Shown here: piece after piece, positions 5,634 to 7,431 of the stretch
Layout of the letters: every line of letters starts with the position of its first letter
How positions within the stretch are numbered: the stretch's first letter is position 1
Assembly: GCA_050743385.1 (NCBI GenBank)
Contig: JBOGFJ010000060.1
Span: 1 to 7,431 of the forward strand
DNA from: JACDBD01 sp050743385
Lineage (GTDB): Bacteria; Actinomycetota; Acidimicrobiia; IMCC26256; JACDBD01
DNA: 7,431 nucleotides
Reading direction: 5' to 3'
Translations under genes and position numbers: made by a program
Notes under the pieces: model-generated
Databases searched by the model: none
What the model was told of the DNA's origin: nothing
What the model saw: the letters and a program-made list of their open reading frames with translations, nothing else

Positions 5634-6413
5634 TCACGTCCGAGCGTCGAGGAACGCCTCGAGCCGGTCCGTCCACGACGCCAGGTCGCGCAGCTCCCGT
5701 GCGACGTACAGCTCGGTGTCGGGGAGCAGCTCCGCCAACCGCTCCGCGGTCGAGACGGGGTGGCCGGGGTCCGTCTCCCAGGCGAGCAGGAGCGTCGGGG
5801 CGGTGATGCCCCGTACGTCGACGGGGTCGGGAAGGTCGCTCGCAGCCGCGCCGCGCAGGACCGCGGGAAGGAGCGGCTCGGACACCGCCGGCACCTGCCG
5901 GTACAGGTCGGCGAGCTCCTCGAGGATTTCGGGCACGGGTGAGGTGCGCAGCAGCTCGACGTAAGCGTCCATACCGCGCGTCTCGACGATGTCGGCACCG
6001 GCCTCGTACAGGTCGCCCTGGGCAGCGCGGGTCTCGTACGCAGTTGGTGCGAGCACGAGCACCAGCGCCGCCACCCGGTCGGGAGCGGCGACGGCAGCGT
6101 GCAGCGCGGTCGCCGCGCCCATCGACACGCCGCCCGCCGTGAACCGATCGATCCTCAGCGCGTCGGCCAGCGCCAGCAGATCTTGTCCGAGGTTGTCCCA
6201 CCGGTAGCTGTCCGATCCCCCGGTGCCGCTGGAGTCGCCGTGCCCACGCGCGTCCCAGCGCACGACGCGGCGGCGGGAGGCGAGGCGCTCCCAGTCGAAC
6301 ATCCGGCTGGCTGCGTCCTGCGCCCGGCTCGAGCTCAGCCCGTGGCCGTAGAGCACCGCGGGCCCGTCTCCGATGTCGGTGATCGCGAGCTCGGCGCCTC
6401 GGACGAAGACCAC
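5634..6413 (-). CDS. Alpha/beta-fold hydrolase
   Basis: A 259-residue cytoplasmic serine hydrolase-type protein of the esterase/enol-lactonase-like group. The chain begins RGAELAITDIGDGPAVLYGHGLSSS, with the HG oxyanion motif at 24-25. It continues with VVRWDARGHGDSSG (50-63), the nucleophile elbow GVSMG with Ser97, and the post-strand-7 segment LLLAWETDPGHPVSTAERL (208-226), where Asp215 is the candidate acid. The expected catalytic His after strand 8 is not visible: the segment LYVARELRDLASWTDRL (235-251) has no His, and the last His of the protein is His218. Either His218 has taken over or activity is altered. The start is the GTG at 6411-6413, which has no Shine-Dalgarno but a -10 hexamer six bases upstream. 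It is divergent from the cupin gene and converges on the SDR operon with a 1-nt gap. Substrate unknown. Confidence 0.9.
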   Translation of the reverse strand: MVFVRGAELAITDIGDGPAVLYGHGLSSSRAQDAASRMFDWERLASRRRVVRWDARGHGDSSGTGGSDSYRWDNLGQDLLALADALRIDRFTAGGVSMGAATALHAAVAAPDRVAALVLVLAPTAYETRAAQGDLYEAGADIVETRGMDAYVELLRTSPVPEILEELADLYRQVPAVSEPLLPAVLRGAAASDLPDPVDVRGITAPTLLLAWETDPGHPVSTAERLAELLPDTELYVARELRDLASWTDRLEAFLDART

Positions 6414-6425
6414 GAGCGGATCGTA
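6414..6425 (-). promoter_or_regulatory. -10 element giving a probable leaderless transcript for the hydrolase
   Basis: Minus-strand TACGAT (6425-6420) is followed by six bases (CCGCTC) and then the GTG at 6413. The geometry is the same as before the degenerate SDR at 3598 (TACCAT, six bases GCGCTC, GTG). Absence of a Shine-Dalgarno supports leaderless initiation. No clear -35 seen. Confidence 0.5.
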
Positions 6426-6453
6426 CGGTCTCGTGGCGTCGGGAAGCGTGTGC

Positions 6454-6459
6454 TAGGCA
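6454..6459 (+). promoter_or_regulatory. Possible extended -10 element of the cupin-monooxygenase unit
   Basis: TAGGCA preceded by TGC resembles an extended -10 (TGnTANNNT with a mismatch at the last base). Transcription would start near 6466, leaving about 18 nt of leader that carries the Shine-Dalgarno. No -35 is obvious. Weak evidence; it rests on one short match plus the need for a promoter in this 70-nt divergent gap. Confidence 0.3.
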
Positions 6460-6470
6460 AGGCCGACCTC

Positions 6471-6478
6471 GGAGGTGA
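6471..6478 (+). promoter_or_regulatory. Full-length Shine-Dalgarno of the cupin gene
   Basis: GGAGGTGA is a perfect complement of the 16S anti-Shine-Dalgarno and ends 5 nt before the ATG at 6484. It decides that start over the in-frame GTG at 6475, which lies inside the Shine-Dalgarno itself. Confidence 0.8.
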
Positions 6479-6483
6479 GTGCC

Positions 6484-6939
6484 ATGGCGGATGGCCCGCG
6501 CATCACCCATCTCGACGACATCACCTGGCAGGAGGTCCGCCGCCAGCGCCACGGCGAGCGCACCGCCTCGGTACGGGAGAAGTGGCTCGAGTTCTCCGAC
6601 CGCTACCTCTCGCTCTACGCCCGCTGGGACCCGGGGATGATCGTGCAGCCCCACGGTCACAACAGCGACCACGTGGTCTTCGTGATGGAGGGCGAGATGA
6701 CGTGCGGTGACGCCCACTGCCCCGCGGGGACGCACATCGCCCTCGACCGGGGCGACACCTTCGGGCCGTTCGTCGCCGGTCCCGAGGGCGTCACGCTCTT
6801 CGAGGTGATGATGGGCGATCCCCGGTCGTTCCCGGCCGACCCCGGCGGCTACGAGCGGTTCCTCGCCGAGCGCGGCGTCGAGCAGCTGCCCAATCCGCCG
6901 ATCGAGCTCCCGCACGGACTCGACGACACGCGTACGTGA
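6484..6939 (+). CDS. Small cupin-domain protein
   Basis: A 151-residue cytoplasmic protein with one cupin barrel. After an alpha/beta N-terminal section (residues 1-50, including WLEFSDRYLSLYARWDPG), cupin motif 1 reads PHGHNSDHVVFVMEGEM (56-72). His57 and His59 are the HxH metal ligands, and His63 occupies the place where most cupins have Glu. Motif 2 reads CPAGTHIALDRGD (79-91) with His84, so a four-His metal site is likely. Small cupins of this sort include metal-dependent dioxygenases, isomerases and anti-sigma or sensor domains; the sequence does not discriminate among them. The start is the ATG at 6484, with a perfect GGAGGTGA 5 nt upstream. The stop overlaps the start of the luciferase-like monooxygenase by 4 nt (GTGA), so the two are coupled. 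Divergent from the hydrolase gene. Confidence 0.85.
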   Translation: MADGPRITHLDDITWQEVRRQRHGERTASVREKWLEFSDRYLSLYARWDPGMIVQPHGHNSDHVVFVMEGEMTCGDAHCPAGTHIALDRGDTFGPFVAGPEGVTLFEVMMGDPRSFPADPGGYERFLAERGVEQLPNPPIELPHGLDDTRT

Positions 6940-7431
6940 GCGTCACGGCGCCGCTCGCGCCGGGGTCGGTGTCGCTGCGGCTCTATCCGCACGACGACCT
7001 TCTGCCGCCCGCGATCGTCGACGAGTTGCGGGAGCAGGCGGCGCTCGGCGCCGGTGCCGGCTTCGACGGCGTGATGACGAGCGAGCACCACGGTGGCTTC
7101 GCCGGCTACCTCCCGAACCCGCTCCAGGCCGCGGGATGGTGCCTGGAGGCGATGACCGACGGATGGGCGGCGCCGTGCCCACTGCTCTTGCCGTTGCGCC
7201 CACCGGCGCTGGTCGCGGAAGAGGTCGCGTGGCTCGCGGCGCGGTTCCCCGGACGCGTCGGGATCGGCGTCGCCGCCGGCGCGCTGCCGGTCGACTTCGC
7301 GGTGATGGGCATGTCGATGGACGATCTGGCGGCGCGCTTCACCGCCGCGCTCGAGGCGCTCGTGCCCGTCCTCGACGGGAGCGATCCCGGTGTGCTCGCC
7401 GACGACCCCGCAGTCAAGGCGTGCGCAGAGC
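6936..7431 (+). CDS. Luciferase-like (LLM family) flavin/F420-dependent oxidoreductase (partial, N-terminal part)
   Basis: The frame opens at the GTG at 6936 (within the GTGA shared with the cupin stop) and runs without a stop to the right edge: 165 residues, about half of a normal 320-370-residue family member. Recognisable LLM features are a first strand VSLRLYPHDD (12-21), TSEHHGGFAGYLPNPLQAAG (48-67) with the SEHH motif that follows strand 2, PLRPPALVAEEVAWLAARFPGRVGIGVAAG (86-115; compare the family's PLRhPlvlAeevatLd...GRv.lGvG.G), and MSMDDLAARFTAALEAL (126-142) as the following helix. Members oxidise or reduce organic substrates using FMNH2 or F420 in the cytoplasm. Which cofactor is used cannot be told from this half. 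No own Shine-Dalgarno is evident, so translation probably depends on coupling to the cupin gene. Confidence 0.87.
   Translation, partial: MSVTAPLAPGSVSLRLYPHDDLLPPAIVDELREQAALGAGAGFDGVMTSEHHGGFAGYLPNPLQAAGWCLEAMTDGWAAPCPLLLPLRPPALVAEEVAWLAARFPGRVGIGVAAGALPVDFAVMGMSMDDLAARFTAALEALVPVLDGSDPGVLADDPAVKACAE

Noticed and set aside
5647..5662. Hairpin TCGAGG-AACG-CCTCGA near the converging gene ends, considered as terminator
   Set aside because: Only 6 bp, no following T-run, and it lies inside the hydrolase coding sequence; likely chance.
6475..6483. GTG at 6475 as the cupin start
   Set aside because: It lies inside the GGAGGTGA Shine-Dalgarno, which is spaced correctly for the ATG at 6484.
1..7431. 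tRNA, rRNA, CRISPR arrays, insertion sequences or riboswitches
   Set aside because: No direct-repeat arrays, transposase motifs or structured RNA signatures were seen, and nearly all DNA is accounted for by protein-coding genes.

Overview
The window is a very GC-rich, gene-dense bacterial segment. GTG is the main start codon, genes overlap by 4 nt at GTGA junctions, and there are leaderless-looking promoters of the TANNNT type. This suggests a high-GC actinobacterium. The gene content (a fused LivH-LivM permease, short-chain dehydrogenases, a luciferase-like monooxygenase) would suit an Acidimicrobiia-like or related lineage, but that placement is inference.

Left part (1-3499, minus strand) is one transport operon read right to left: a branched-chain-amino-acid-type periplasmic binding protein (2201-3499), a single polypeptide fusing the two permease halves LivH and LivM (205-2187), and the start of a LivG-type ATPase (1-224, cut by the window edge). 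The three are packed tightly with good Shine-Dalgarno sequences. The substrate cannot be read from the sequence.

Middle part (3500-3597) is a divergent intergenic region of about 100 nt. It holds a perfect 11-bp inverted repeat with a 4-nt spacer (3538-3563), which looks like a TetR-type operator. It is placed to influence both the transporter and the rightward operon. A -10 hexamer lies exactly six bases before the GTG of the first rightward gene, so that mRNA is probably leaderless.

The rightward operon (3598-5632) has three genes joined by two GTGA overlaps: a degenerate short-chain dehydrogenase (SDR) that has lost most of its catalytic and cofactor residues, a second SDR with an intact Ser-Tyr-Lys triad, and a protein of the putative glycolipid-binding family (PF06475 type). 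The dead/live SDR pair is the most interesting item. It resembles heteromeric SDRs in which one subunit is a pseudoenzyme, such as BbsC/BbsD of anaerobic toluene degradation.

Right part: a minus-strand alpha/beta hydrolase (5634-6413) ends 1 nt from the preceding operon and is also preceded by a leaderless-type promoter. Divergent from it is a two-gene unit with a small cupin protein (6484-6939) that overlaps by 4 nt a luciferase-like monooxygenase (6936 onward, cut by the window edge). Taken together, the region could be an uptake-plus-catabolism island for a carboxylated or CoA-activated substrate. Only the gene families are directly supported; the pathway is inference. No RNA genes, mobile elements, CRISPR arrays or gene-free stretches over 300 nt were seen.
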